Shown: piece after piece, positions 1 through 12,879 of the stretch
Layout: every line of letters begins with the position of its first letter
Position numbering within the stretch: position 1 is the stretch's first letter
Source: Ligula intestinalis
Lineage: Eukaryota > Platyhelminthes > Cestoda > Diphyllobothriidea > Diphyllobothriidae
Assembly (NCBI GenBank): GCA_036362985.1
Contig: JAYGXS010000002.1
Coordinates: 90,355,723 to 90,419,722 of the forward strand
Length of the DNA stretch: 64,000 nt
Direction of reading: 5' to 3'
Notes under the pieces: generated by a model
What the model saw: the letters and a program-made list of their open reading frames with translations, nothing else
The model's database searches: none
What the model was told of the DNA's origin: nothing
Position numbers and translations under genes: made by a program

Positions 1-61
1 TAGACACGGCCTGCTCTAGTCCGACAAATCCAAAAACCTTGCGGGAAATATAGAGGCAATA

Positions 62-703
62 TGGCTCACCTTTAGAACGCTTGAGTCACAAACCCTTGAC
101 ATCATGGCAATCTACCATTTACCGTCGAGCTACCAACAGTCAGACACTAGATTGAAAGAAGGAGTCGAGGAATTTGCTAGGAGATCCGATTTCGCGATCA
201 TGGGAGACTTTAACGCTCCCCATATCGACTGGAACGTGAGTGCTGCACCAGGCTCAGAAGTAAGTTTCGATCAAAGACTCCTGCGCACAGTTCAAGAATC
301 TTTTCTTTCGCAACCCATCCTATATCCAACCTGACTACGCAAAGGGCAAAAAGCCAATTGCTTAGACCTAGTACTCGCCAAAGCGCCTGACGGCGTGGAC
401 GTCGTTAATTGTTTACCACCTCTCGGAAAAACTCATCACGTAGTGCTACAGTGGGAGTATTCACTCTTCTCTGTGTCCAATCCTAGTGCGGTAACCAGAC
501 GCAACATCTGGAGTGAGGACTTTACACAAATGAAAACCACAGTGAACAGAATAGACTGGAATGAAGTATTTACCGGTTGCGTTCTGGATGATTGGTCGGT
601 ATTCAAAGCCGTATTACGCGGGCTTATTACCGATTTCTGTCCTATCATGATAAAGAAAGTAACAAATAGGCCTCAATGGCTAACGCACATGCTTAAGAGA
701 TAA
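62..703 (+). pseudogene. LINE apurinic-type endonuclease remnant
   Basis: One reading frame from about 62 to 703 with a TGA at 332-334 and a TAA at 701-703. It contains IMGDFNAPHIDWN, the GDFN/P-H-DW block of the endonuclease/exonuclease/phosphatase domain that nicks target DNA in CR1-like LINEs. Further on, SKCLDLVL-like (NCLDLVLAKAP) and LGKTHHVVLQWEY match the final part of that domain and the linker. The catalytic Asp and Asn of GDFN are kept, but the N-terminal half (QET-type and related motifs) is not visible or lies before the window. Confidence 0.8.
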
Positions 704-1103
704 GTAAACTGAAAACGAAGGTTGTGGCAAACCTATCTCAGAGAGCGGGCCCCCGAATTGCAAAATAAGTATAAGGCGCAGAGAAACAAGGTTAAAAGCC
801 CGATACGAAATAGTCGCCAAAACTAAGAGAGCAATCTAATAAACCATGCAGTAGGAAACTCAAAGCTTTTCTACAGCTACGTTCGACAATGCACTCCAAA
901 TAGAGACCCCATCCCTCTGTTAAAAACAGACGACGGTGTAGAAGTTTGCGAGCGTAACGAAAGGCGGAACAGCTAACCTGTGTCTTTCAATCGGTCTTTA
1001 CGAGAGAGGCTTAGTTCACCGCTGTAAACTTCAATGTGGGCGAGATCCAGACATAAGAGTCAGTTGCACTCACAGAGGCTACTGTTCTGTGAGAACTTCT
1101 TCA

Positions 1104-1796
1104 GCTCAACGAAGCGAAGTCGTCAGGTCCGGATGAAATACCTGCAAAGCTATTGAAAGAGCTAGCCATAGAGTTGGCAGTACCCCTGTCCTTACTCTTC
1201 GAGCTTCTCTTAATACTGGACAAGTACCACTCGATTGGAAGGCAGCGTGAATCTTACCCATCCAAAAAAGTGGGAGTCGGGTGACCAAAAATAACTACAG
1301 ACCAGTCAGCCTAACCTCAATATCCTGCAAGGGCATGAAACTCATAGTCGATCGCGAGCTTATGCACTTTTTGGAGCAACACTAACTTCTTTCTGACAAG
1401 CAGCGCGGATTCCGCAGGAAAAGATCCTGCTTGACCAATCTGCTCTATTGTCTAAAACAATGGACCCAAGCGCTCGGTGAAGGGAACACAGTGCATACAG
1501 TCTTCGTAGACTTCAAGAAGGCGTTTGACACTGCGCCTCATCAACGTCTCTTTTACAAGCTCAGCCATATAGGGGTAAGGAGCAACCTTTTACAGTGGAT
1601 CGCAAACTTATTAACTGGTCGTACCCAGGCAGTATTTATTGGCGCACAGCGGTCGGCGGTGGAAGCAGTTGAGAGCGGGGTTCCACAGGGATCTGTTTTT
1701 GGCCCTATCCTCTTCCTTATATATATTGATGACTGCATAAACGTACTAGACTGCATAATCGTAATGGTGGAAGTTCAGACGCAACCAAGACGATGA
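1104..1796 (+). pseudogene. LINE reverse transcriptase core, broken
   Basis: An upstream decayed part (1104-1430) includes KSSGPDEIPAKLLKELAIEL, the RT fingers block, then loses frame near 1250-1390. The longest open part is 1431-1796: TNLLYCLKQWTQAL, motif A VFVDFKKAFDTAPHQRL, and motif B ESGVPQGSVFGP. Related elements carry the catalytic FADD after a V-V-M stretch; here that point reads IVMVEVQT, so the motif C aspartates are gone. The nearby YIDD belongs to the preceding conserved block, not to motif C. Confidence 0.85.
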
Positions 1797-1914
1797 ATTA
1801 AATCTTCAGGCAAATTTGCATCGACTGGAGCATTGGTCGACCCTTTGGCTCATGTGGCCAAATGCAAATAAATGAGATTCGGTAGAATTAGCACTACGCC
1901 TCGGAGGGTGTTTT

Positions 1915-2500
1915 TTACCTGAATCACACGCTACTGATAGATGTGGAGGCTCAGAAGCACCTGGGGATGTGGTTCACGCCTTCACTGAAGCCATCACTCC
2001 ACTGCCTGAAGGTGGCTTAATCCGCAATGTCGAGCTTGTATCTAATCAAGCGCGCCTTTGCTGTGTTTGATAAAGTTATATTTAGCAAGGACTTCAGCAC
2101 GTTAGCGCGACCCTAACTGGAATTTTCCATCCAAGCCTGGAGACCTTGGACAGCCAGATACCGACAAAATAAGTACGAGGCCAACGGAACCTCCCTTATG
2201 GGACCCACTTGGACTACAGGCAGTTACGCTGGGACCTGATCTAGGCATTTCGCATACTGGGTGGTCAGGATAGCTGTCTCCAAACAAATGACTTCTTTGA
2301 GCAGGCCACTACCTCTAGGCTGCAAGGACACCCTCTCAAATTACGTGTGACTGGGGTAAAACTTTCACCCAGGAAAATTATTTTTCTCTAAGAGGGTAAT
2401 CCAGGCATGGAATGCCCTTCCTGCGGATATTGTCGTTTCTCCATCTGTGGAGGTTTTTAACACGAAACTGTACCACTATAATGAGTACCGTCGCAATTGA
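1915..2500 (+). pseudogene. LINE RT C-terminal region, frameshifted
   Basis: Short matches in changing frames follow the order of a CR1-like RT C-terminus: a QKHLGMWFTPSLKPSLHC block near 1,950-2,010, SAMSSLYLIKRAFAVFDK near 2,020-2,075, QAWRPWTAR near 2,130-2,160, and FFSKRVIQAWNALPADIVVS near 2,380-2,440. Several stops and indels separate them. The 3' end of the element follows within about 60 bp. Confidence 0.75.
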
Positions 2501-2576
2501 GTGCTCTGATCCAAACACTGAAGTGCTATAAATGCTATAAATAAATATTTATAGTAATCTTTAAGTGGTCTTTTTA

Positions 2577-2819
2577 TTATTTAATCAAAATTCGTTTTAA
2601 GTCGTGCTTAGCCACCCGACGTCTCTGCTCACTATCCGAACTACGCTGATCGCGTCTAAGGTCGCATCTACCGCACCTATGGTTCTCGGCCACGCGGCTC
2701 TGTCCTGCCTTTTTTCGTATCAACCTAAAAACTGACTGCTGGCGACGTTCAAGTGACTCTGAGATCTCGTCCTCGTATGGCCCTTCGGATTTAGATATTA
2801 CTCGCCATGGACCCCATGG
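2577..2819 (-). CDS. Possible terminal exon of an unrecognised gene
   Basis: On the minus strand an AG acceptor (GGCTGCAG, ending at 2820) opens into an 80-codon frame that ends in TAA at 2577-2579. The stretch is visibly more GC-rich than its flanks. The peptide is highly charged, Arg/Glu/Ser-rich, with a CGRCDLRRD pair of cysteines. I do not recognise a family. The alternative is a fragment of an unlisted repeat or a chance open frame next to the LINE 3' end. No upstream partner exon was identified. Confidence 0.2.
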   Translation of the reverse strand, partial: PWGPWRVISKSEGPYEDEISESLERRQQSVFRLIRKKAGQSRVAENHRCGRCDLRRDQRSSDSEQRRRVAKHDLKRILIK

Positions 2820-2858
2820 CTGCAGCCAACATTCAAAGAAGCATCCTGGTCCTATCAT

Positions 2859-5800
2859 TCACATAATTTTCCCCACGTGCGACATTTTTTATCCTAAAAA
2901 CCTCAAATGACATTCCATTTTTAAAAATGAGCCTTGGGAGTTGTTTCACTTTCTGCTCTTCCTGCCCAGCTATACTGCTGGCTCGTATTAACTGACATCA
3001 CTGCATGTGAAAGTATTACTTGAAACAAGCGAGCAGTCGTCTACAACTGTGTCAACGACTTCTTTGAAAGTTTCAGCTGTGCCGATGCCTTTTCTTCAAT
3101 ACTACGTAACAAGAGGGAGTTTAAAGGCCTTTGCCTATATTTCCTTTGATAAAATTGACTTGACCAACTTGAGCCGTGCAAGTACACAATATATGGAGCC
3201 TAAAAGCATATGCTCTTTTGTTGTTCAAAACCACATACGATTGTTTTCACATAATATTTAAGTTGCATGCAAAATCACGCAATTAAGCTAATAATTTCGA
3301 TGGATATTAAATATGGTTTGGCGTAAATTTAGTGATATTTGCAATTCGAAGCGGCCACAATATTATGCATATATGCATTAATAACGCGTTCATCACCTTT
3401 CAGAAAAGGAAAATTAACATCACGGTAACGCTCATGGACCAAGGTAAGTTAATACTGATCGTAGGCAACTCTTATGTCTTCCGCTTCCACAGTGCTGAGG
3501 GGGGCCGTTCCTATTAACCATGTTTAGCTTGGCCATATCAACAAGCACTATTTTAAGCGCTTGAGGACTAACGTTTAGATGAATTCGCAAATAAGCATGA
3601 TGGCCGCACAAAGATACAGAAGTCGTAGTATGTGGTTACCAAGCAACCAAACGTGTACCATAATTATCATCTACCAGAGTCCCAACAATGGTCCCTTGCA
3701 GTGAAATAATTGCCTGTTATTTCCCTTTCCTTCCCTTATGTACCCTGCTGATATAGGTACTGGAAATTATTCCTTGACCGCGTTTTGGCCTGTCTAAGTG
3801 GGCAATTAAAAAAACTATTTCAGCACTTAATTCTAAAGAGAAAACTGTTGAGATTGCTCACGGACTGCAGACAGGAGAACTATCAAGGCAGAGTGGAACG
3901 ATTGCTCGGTGAACGTTTACCTACGAAAACTAGCATTCTGAAGTTTGCCCTTCGCTACGGAAAATTGGCACAGGGTTTCAATAATATAATTGACGCAGTG
4001 GACGGTTCCTGCAAATGCGTTAGTTGACAGCGATAATAGACTTGCACAGAGGCTTCGCCATTCTGTCTTGCTCCCCAAACGAGCATGTTATCAGTAAGGG
4101 TTCAGAAGTACACAGATGGATCGGACGCAGGTTTTCCATTATTTTGAGAGCTGACGTTTAGAGCTTGCCACCACCAACCCACATGACAGTTCTGCAATAC
4201 AACTAATGCCTGTCGTAAACTAATCCAGCCATTTACCGCCAGGGATGTTTTAGAAACACAAACCGTCATTGAAAAAGTTTGAAGCTGACATTTTATTACC
4301 CCTCTGGTGGATTTCGGGCGCATAAATACCACTGCAAACCTTATTTGCATATTTCGAACAGGGGAATACCATACTCGTATGGAACCCTACACTTTATCGT
4401 CAATTGCTGAAAACCGAAAGTATTATTCTACTAATGTACTCACGTATAGGCCGTAGACCGTCAGCTACCACAACAGATTGCAAATAGGTATTTGTGAAGT
4501 CTTGCTCCAAGGTGTCTTGCCAACTTCTCAGCATACCTTGCATCCTATGCTAAAAAAGGTTCAATTTTTTAGCCGTCGGTAGTGGTTTTCTGAATGTTTT
4601 GCGTCTTTAAGTTTAACTCCATTTTAAATCAGCTCAAATAATAACAAATGCTAAGACTCTCTGTGTCACTTTCACGTGTTGGACAGACAATTTCAAGGCG
4701 AAAAGATAGCTCTAGCATCGTTTTTTTGAGGATTAATGTCCTGTTTTTGCAACTGGTGGCCTCAAATTGGGCGTGCAAGGTATTCGTTATTCCCCCCGTC
4801 GATTGCCCCACAAAAGTTTATGGATTTACATTGGTATGACTGCAAAAACAATAGCTCTTCTCAGGTAGTAAGTCAGACACGCTTCATGCATGATGCATTT
4901 AAGGATGCAACTTTTCAGTATGCACTAACAGCTACTTTTTGCCGATTTTAGTTAATACAAAACATTTGAATTTAAAATTTGTCCTTATTTCAAGTGGCGT
5001 TGGCCAAAATCAGGTGAAGTTAAAAATCAATAGGAGTAAAAAGAACTGGAAATTATTGACTGCAGGTATTAAATGAGAAAAAACGAATCTTATTTCATGT
5101 CGAATTTGGTGTTTATTAATATTATTAGTACGTGGTTACAATAATTTAATTTGGAATACGCCTTTTACAAGGTAATGTTTGATTCTGTACCCTGCTTCAT
5201 TGTGGTACATAAATGCTGCATGACACTGTGCATGTGGCGTACGTGGACGTTCCCCGTGTGTCTAGTGGTGGGATTGAAGGGTAATAATGTGTGGGAAAGC
5301 TATTTTATGATCAAGCAGGCACACGATAGTTCGATGGTTTAGTTGGCCGATACTCACGACGAGCTTCAAAGAGTTGAAACGCGGTGACAACGACTGATCA
5401 TTGTGAAGGCAAACACGCTGGGTCTACTCCACTCTCGGACCACCGCCACACCAGAAACTGGTAGTAAGACAGAGTTAAGAAGGCCGGAAATACGAGAGGG
5501 CGCAGATGGCTGGGCGAAAAACACTGAAAACACGTACCAGCAGCACATCTCGATAGGTATGCTCCCGATAGGGAGCACTATAAAGACCACTTTAAGATGG
5601 AGCCATTGAAATGGACGCCGAGCCTGCGGACAGCTACCCTACATAACAAGACACGCTGGATTGACTACGGTTTTCGAGCCCAACAGTGAGGAAGAAAACC
5701 CGCCGAGGGCCGACCTCACTCTCCCTCCCACCGCCCGCAACAGGTAACCACTTAGCTGTCGACCACCTGGGGTAAAAGCAGATATACGCAGCATGTACCA

Positions 5801-8800
5801 CACGTTCATCTTCTTCACGGATCATCTGGTTCTAGTGAGAGAGTACTTCCAGGATGACCGGGATTAACTAGCCAGCATTATGCTAGCCCATATGTGCGCA
5901 TTGCAACCCCAACTGCGTGTACTGGACATTCTTATGGATGACTTGTGTTTAGCATCAATGAGACTGGTACGATTAAAAGGATACGAATAAAGCATACGGG
6001 CTGAGTAGCAACATTCAATGTTTTCCCGTCAGCGGAGAACCTCCTTAACCGCAACATGTAGTTTGCCGATAGAAATATACATATATATGTACATACTCAG
6101 TTGAGGCAGATTTATGGTTCTTAAGAATTTGCTGATCTGCCTTGTGGATTGATATCTCAATCATTCATTTTGTTTTGCTCCCTTAATGACCCTGGTGGTT
6201 CTCTTGGCCTGTAAACGTGCCATACTGATTGACCGAAAATGCAGCACCTGCCTACGCGTGCCAAAGACGACCTGTTTGTAAATTCATGGACTAAAATAGA
6301 CCACATGTTTGCTGCCGGAAAGAAGTTTTCTGTAACGGAGGGTGTTGTGTGGTTAGGGAAGTGTTTTATGGATGTGTGAGCTGGTCTAGGGAAGTGTGTA
6401 CGTATTTTGACTACTTACCGTAATCATCCGTAGAGGCGTAGGTGCATTAATTAAGCAAATGGCCCGAAAGCGTATGCAGTAATATGTGTAAAACGGATGT
6501 AAAAAAGATGCTGTTAGTAGCTTCGCAAGTAAACGGCCCATAAGATGCACGATAAAAGTATGCGGGCGTTTTGGTGTGTCCAACCGTTCTGGGGAATTGA
6601 TGTTCATTCTGAACGTAAGGGACAAAATGAGTGCTGATGGCAATTGAGGAGTTGAGCGCTTTTAGTGATCTACAATGTGAGACGAGATAGATCCATGCAC
6701 CGAATACCTTTTAACGTCGTCGATATTATGAATGGAAATGGGTGCCGGAGTTGCTGATCAGCATCACCTGAGACTTTTGAACAAATCATACTTATTTGGC
6801 AATGGAAATTTGGTTGGCTGCCTCAGTCCACGTCGCTTTAGTTCAGGCCTAAAGTTACTAAGCAAGGTTACCCCAAGTCTCCCAATTTATTTGGAACTTT
6901 CAATGGTTTTAACCAAGATGTTATTTGAAGTTTGTTTTTGCCTTCTTGCTGATAAAACTCCCCGTAAACATCGTCATAAAAGAGGCATTAGGTTGCTTGC
7001 TCGACATCCCATCGTTTATGCCAGCCATATAAGCGAAATTAGTTTTTATTTTAGCATGATTTAGGTACTTGAAATTCAGCTTCATTCTAGAATTTACGTG
7101 TCTACCAAACAGCCTTTCTTCCTGAGCTTCAGTACTTCTGAGAAGGGTTCACGTTGTAAAGGGTGGATTTCCTCGTATTTTTCTGAAGATCAGAGTGTAC
7201 AGTATGAGCGCTATGGAAATCTAGAGCTGTGTTTTCGGATGGAAACCTTGAGGACTCGATTTCAAGATTTCTAGTCAAACTTAAGGCCTTGGTTTTCTAT
7301 TCAATATTTTATTTGAAAATTGCACAACACATTTATCTGTATTTTTTCAGTAAAACCAGCAAATATATCTTTCTGGTAAGATCTGTATGTATCGTTGATT
7401 TATACATTTCCATGGCTGTGTACTCGTTATAAATTCTGTGTAAAGTCTCAAATAGGTGCTACAGCAGTACGAAAAGAGTTACGATTATCGTTGACACAAC
7501 GTGGAAAAAGTTGCGCGATTTGTAGAAAATGCTTCATCTACTCACGTATCACTGTAAATATCTGCCACATCTTTATTGCCCAAAATAAAGAAACGATAAC
7601 GTTTTCTGGAAACACATAGGAAGTATTACTTTGTAGCCAGTTGGACATGTTAGCAATGTCAAATTTTGCGAAAATTAAATGCTGAAGTGAGCGATTTTCT
7701 GATTTAACTCTTAAATGAATTTAAAGATATTGGCATTAACCACAGTGTCAAACTAAAGTATAAATATATTGATGATATGTACCTGCATTTCGGAGCTGAT
7801 CTCTTTTTTTCACTTCCTCAAGAGGTGCTTGGTTACAAATTTAAGCAGTTATGCGGACTTTAACAATCTAAACGTATGCGGTACGTTTAACCAAGAAGTT
7901 TAGGGTTAAAGCTAAAACAAATCAATCGGAATACTGGAAAGTGGAAAACGTAAATCGCTCTCCGATCGAAGACTTGCTTATGCTTATTTAGGCTTATCCG
8001 TCTCCACTAGTTCTGCTGTTAATTTTGCTGCAAATGTTGAGCGTAGCCTATTTTTGTGTACATAGGAAAAATTTCCATGAATAGGTTTTCAAAAGTTTGA
8101 TAGTTTCTTTGCACCTTGTGGCAAATTGTGACCTGTGAGACCGACTTAAAATGAATAATTATTGTTACAGTGGTGTTTATACCAAACCATGGTTGCTTTT
8201 TTAGCGCCATATGTAACAGAATATAGGTTCCAGTCAATCTTATAAATATCAGGTAGTACTTTAGTGGCTACTACCAAATAATCCAATGTGCATGGTAATT
8301 TTAAACCTTTATTTTTGTATATTGGGAGGAACGTTTAATCAAGAGCTTTAAAGGACAGATCGAGAACACATCTTAAAATTTTTATTAAATCTTGATAAAA
8401 TGCATACCACAGACTAAGAGCACCCACTTCTTTTAATTTTGTTCAGGCATAACCTATAATGGAGAAACTAAAAGATATTTTTCAAATACGGAATACCTCC
8501 TCTATGCATGTTTATAAAACAGTTTTCTATGTATTTCCTAAAAGTATGATTCACTTGTTTTCATTTTCTTTTTATTTTAATAATATTTTTGGGTTTTTGG
8601 TAAACAAAATCATTTGATAATTATTTTGTTGAAGCATATCTTGTTAAAAATTGACTTCTGTTCTTTTTCAAGATAGCTTAACAATCAACGAGTAAGACTT
8701 TACGCGAGTTAAGAACATCAAAAGATCACAGTCTGGAATACCACGTGCAGTGTTGAGCTAGCTGTCTGCAATCATACGCGGTGAAGATAGTGCATTTGCC

Positions 8801-9249
8801 AACTTACAGTAAGAGTAAGAATGTGACAAAAGAATTTCAAAAAGATGGAAAAACTCTAGTGGCTTTAAAGAACAATACGGAAAAGCATTGCTAGATTTTG
8901 TGATACGAGGGTTCTGTCGTTATATTTGTGGCATATGAAGTTGCGGCCATGTTTACGCAAAGGAAGATAACAAGCGCAGTCTGTTGGCAGTGCATTAAGG
9001 AACATACTTTAAAGAGGTTGAAAATCACGCATGCGCTTAATGATGGTTCTGGAGACAAAACTTAAAGCCAAACCTTTAAAGAGTATAGAACTGGGCAGGA
9101 ATAATGGCTTGAGATACAAAATAGGTGCTTGCTACTTTTTTTCACTATTGTAGGTTACGTTTTATTCCATGTTACAATTACCCTTGCTCAGAGCAAACAC
9201 ATATGTCGAGAATGCAAGTAAGGCGAACGATTTTTTTCTATCAATTCAT
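2859..9249. other. Intergenic, no gene seen
   Basis: AT-rich sequence without a convincing exon on either strand; open frames are short and lack family motifs or exon-like borders. One clearly GC-richer island, about 5,390-5,880, stands out and is probably repeat-derived, but I cannot classify it. Confidence 0.5.
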
Positions 9250-9450
9250 TATCAAACAGTACAAATATATAAGGGAGGATAAAATTAATGAAACTTTTAT
9301 GCTAACCAATCATAAGTTAACCGGGGAGGAGGGGAAAGTTAGATGTAAAGGGATCAAGGGGATCATATTCTAGTCTTTATTGGGGAGAACGTTCATTCGC
9401 CTAAGTTCACTTCCTGAATGCTTACATAGGTATCATCGCTGAACTTTAAC
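9250..9450. repeat. Dispersed repeat with PLE-tail-like end
   Basis: The segment around 9,265-9,385 (atataagggaggata, then aagggatcaaggggatcat) resembles 46,850-46,960 in the same orientation. Its right end (9,408-9,448) is the reverse complement of the left end of the 46.77 kb copy (aagttcagcgatgatacctatgtaagcat). Read on the minus strand this end continues into GGCGAATGAACG, a phrase also present after the ribozyme-like core of the PLE-B tail, so it may be a further PLE tail family. Confidence 0.45.
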
Positions 9451-12400
9451 AATGTTAGAATACGTATTTGATGCAAAACAGTTTTGGTAAATACGTCGCA
9501 ATAAATTCATCTGAGATCCCTGCTCGAAATTTTATTTCAAAAGTGATTAAATTTGACCTAGTGTAGATAATCAACGCAGTATTTCACGCATTATTGCAAT
9601 CTTGCATAAGCCTAATGTTTTCAAAGTGCAACTTAAGCAATGGTTATCAGAAAAAAACAAAAGATTTTACTTACTTACAGTTTTCTTTCTATTCGGTTAC
9701 AATATTTATACTTGTAGTGGTTTTGGGTGTAAAAATGACGTTCAATAAATAAATCAGCAAAAAACTATTGTTTGTCCAACAGGTTACAACTGGTCTCATA
9801 CAAGCAAACACTTAGTTTTACTTCCAACGGAGGCATTGTATTAACTGTATTTCATAACTGACAGTGCGGCCTTGAAGATAAACATTCACTCTATTTTATA
9901 AAATGTGCGCAAACTTTGTTGTAAATATTTAGTTGGTGCACTGAACAGATGCGTGGGTGTTCATTGCAGTGTGAAATTTCCCACAGGCCGATATTCAGCG
10001 ACTACGAAGGCTGTTCAAGGCCAACAATTCGCCAGCTACGGAATTTTGTTGAACTAAGTCAGTTGTTTCGATTAAGGTTGTCTTATTAGTGCATTCAACT
10101 GAGATCATGATGAAGCATACACTTTTTGCAATAATTGTACAAAAACTTAAATTTACTCATCATATCACCCAAAAATGCTGTGTCCCTAACTCTTGTCATA
10201 GCAGTTGACTTGGATGTGATGCAGTCTAAAGACCCAAAATCCAAAAAAGAGAAACAATCTACTGCACACAGAATGCATTGCAGCTGTACAGGGGACAGAC
10301 GCGTCAGAGATTCTGGCTGTGGACGGATAATGCTTTGAATGAGACCCAATATTGTAGTAAAGATCCCAGTCAGCCCAAAGGACAACATTTAAATTAAGCG
10401 TCATCGAATATTTATGTGCACACTTTCGTCAGATGTTTGAATAGATGCATCAGGCCTGATCATACCAGGATTGCCCACATTATCCTATCTACTCCTTATC
10501 CATTTTTGCAAACGAACTCAAAAATTAACAATGAGCGGTGAAATTTGTCATGGTCACTTTTTATTGCACCGGGTTGAAAAATTGAACGCATACAGCTGGC
10601 TTTTAAGTTCGGCAAAACAAATGGGCACAAGCTAATATAAAGCCGTGATTAATGTGTTCAGAAAAAAAATAGAAGAGGTGTTATTCATTTGATCCTTCAA
10701 ATAAAAATATTTGAAGTGTAGTTAATAAAGGGAAAGGGAGTATATCGCATAAGGTAGATGACGACAACTTAATGGGAGCACTTTTTAAATGTTCTGAAAC
10801 CTGTATCAGGTTATAAACAACGGTTATATTTGCTTATTTTCTGATACATTTTCTATGGCCAATCGTTTCAGATTTTAGGCTTTGGTCATTTTTATCCGAA
10901 GCTTATCCATCGTGGGTCATTAAGTAATTGAACTGATGGTGATAGCTACACATTTAATCTCTTCTTCGCACGTGTGTAGAACACTCAGGAGTAATTTGAC
11001 GCCATTTTATACCCTATGGCCTTGCTGCGAATGAGCAATCGGAGTCCAGCAGCGCATTTATTGGCTCACTTCTATTTTCAGAAGCCACAGTCATTACTCT
11101 TTCGTCGCATTTGATGTATATTAAGCAAATACAGTTGCGTGTGGAAGTTTTTTTTACCGAATTAAAACCCTGTACTCCAGTGGCAGTAAACTAAGTGCAC
11201 GCCGATACTTATTTAATATGCTCCTCTGATAGGAATGTCTCGATATATTTACCGAACAAGTTCGTTAAAGATGTGCAAAGATTCCCAATTTGCCGAAAGC
11301 AGTCACAAAAATTTGTTCATAGTGTTAAGTACGTTTGAATGTTAAACTCGGTTAGGAGTCGGTTTCGGTATTGGTTGAGATTATACCACCTTGTATAGAT
11401 AATTCTCTTTTTGACAATAGCCCAGGAGTATTTAGGCTAGTATATAAATCTCGAGACTTCTTAATTGCTTCGTTAAACCTCGCCTTATAGCCTGTGAAGA
11501 AATATCATGAGGCATATATAAGTAGTAATATAAGAGAAAAAAAAGCATGCTCGTTTACGAGCCAGTCCACCTTCATAATGCCCAATTGAGTGAGTCCGAT
11601 AGATAGTGTGCATCTATTTGACGTTGACGAAAAATATGCATATCCTCAAGTTATAAAACCCTCTCCTGTCACTACAATATTTGAGTTTCGAATAATCAGA
11701 TGACGTATATAGCCCTAAACTTTTCTCTCCTTGTGTTACCGTGCGAAAAGATGTCATTTGCTATGGTGATTTTATTATGCACAGATGTTCGTGACATCTC
11801 TTCCGGAGAGTGCTTCCAAAATACCACCAAAAGCTCATTATGACTTTGATAACCTGATATAAAATTGAATTTTCCTGCTTCTCGTTAATGACCTAAAACA
11901 CTAAAAAAAGACGTTAGAACTTACCGCTTGATATACAGAACTGACATCCTGACGTAATTTGATTAACCTTAAAGCTGTCTGCTCATATTGGTTCCTTATC
12001 AGTGATTCATATTGCCTCCACTTCAGAGGGAAATTGGCATGCGCACGAGTTTACAGTAATAACTTATTATCATTTATGCCTAAAGTAAACTAAGTGGCCA
12101 AGATACATACGAAGTGTGTTTATTGTTGACTTTAGGCTCTTTTTAATTTCAGCTGGCGGATGCCTCCAAGGGCCAAACATTCCTTCATAGTATTTCCTGC
12201 CTATGCTTCGACTGAATATACTACCGATATTAACTGTATCGTAGTTCAGTTAAAAAAACTTAAGTAAAACAGTTTTGTGGGGTTTGGCTAATGCGCTAAT
12301 CAGTGCAGCCATCACGATAGTCATTGACTTTGGACGAAGCGCGTCGAAGACTCTCTTAGGCATCTTAACATGTTTAAAACGAAGACCTGACGTTACTGTT

Positions 12401-12879
12401 CTACAGCAAGAACCTTTTCAAAGCCATAATTCTTGTACATGCGAACCAGTGGAGTCCAGCATATTTTAAGAATCGCGCTTTTATTCATACAGACCACGAA
12501 TGCAGAAATTTAAGCAAATAACAGGCACATGATGTAGTTAGCAATCATTGAAACTGAGCATCTGTGTTGTGGGTACTTGCTAAAAGGTCGGATTCTGGGT
12601 CACCTTTTTGACACGGCCCTAACATGCGCTACAGAAATTTTAAAAAATGGAATTGTTTTTCTAGATGTTCTTTTGAAAAGACAAGAGGATAGTACAATAC
12701 GACGCTGGATAGTAGGAAATGTAACCTGGACTTGGCAAAACCTTAGTTTTAACAGTTTGGTTTCCTTTAATCTCATAGGAAATATCATCCAGGGATTGGC
12801 AGCCAGAAGCCGAAAACAAGTAGCTTGTCACAAGATCTGTCGTTGAAATGGCATAAAAGAAAGATTTATTCATAAGACT
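9451..12879. other. Intergenic, no gene seen
   Basis: AT-rich, no recognisable exon, RNA gene or element on either strand. Overlapping open frames at 10,095-10,404 are low-complexity-free but have no family resemblance and no splice-like borders. Confidence 0.5.

Larger units (their letters stand above)
1..2560 (+). mobile_element. CR1-like LINE, decayed, 5' end outside window
   Basis: One non-LTR retrotransposon on the plus strand, cut by the window edge. In order it has an endonuclease segment, a reverse transcriptase, and the RT C-terminal region, followed by a short AT-rich 3' end with AATAAA-like motifs (around 2,530-2,555). It is disrupted by several in-frame stops and frame changes, so it is a dead copy. 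The wording of the RT (FVDFKKAFDT, ESGVPQGSVFGPILFLIYID) and of the C-terminal block (QAWRPWTAR, FFSKRVIQAWNALPAD) is typical of CR1/jockey-group LINEs that are abundant in flatworms. Clade assignment is by motif memory only. It lies more than 12 kb beyond the channel gene's stop codon. Confidence 0.88.
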
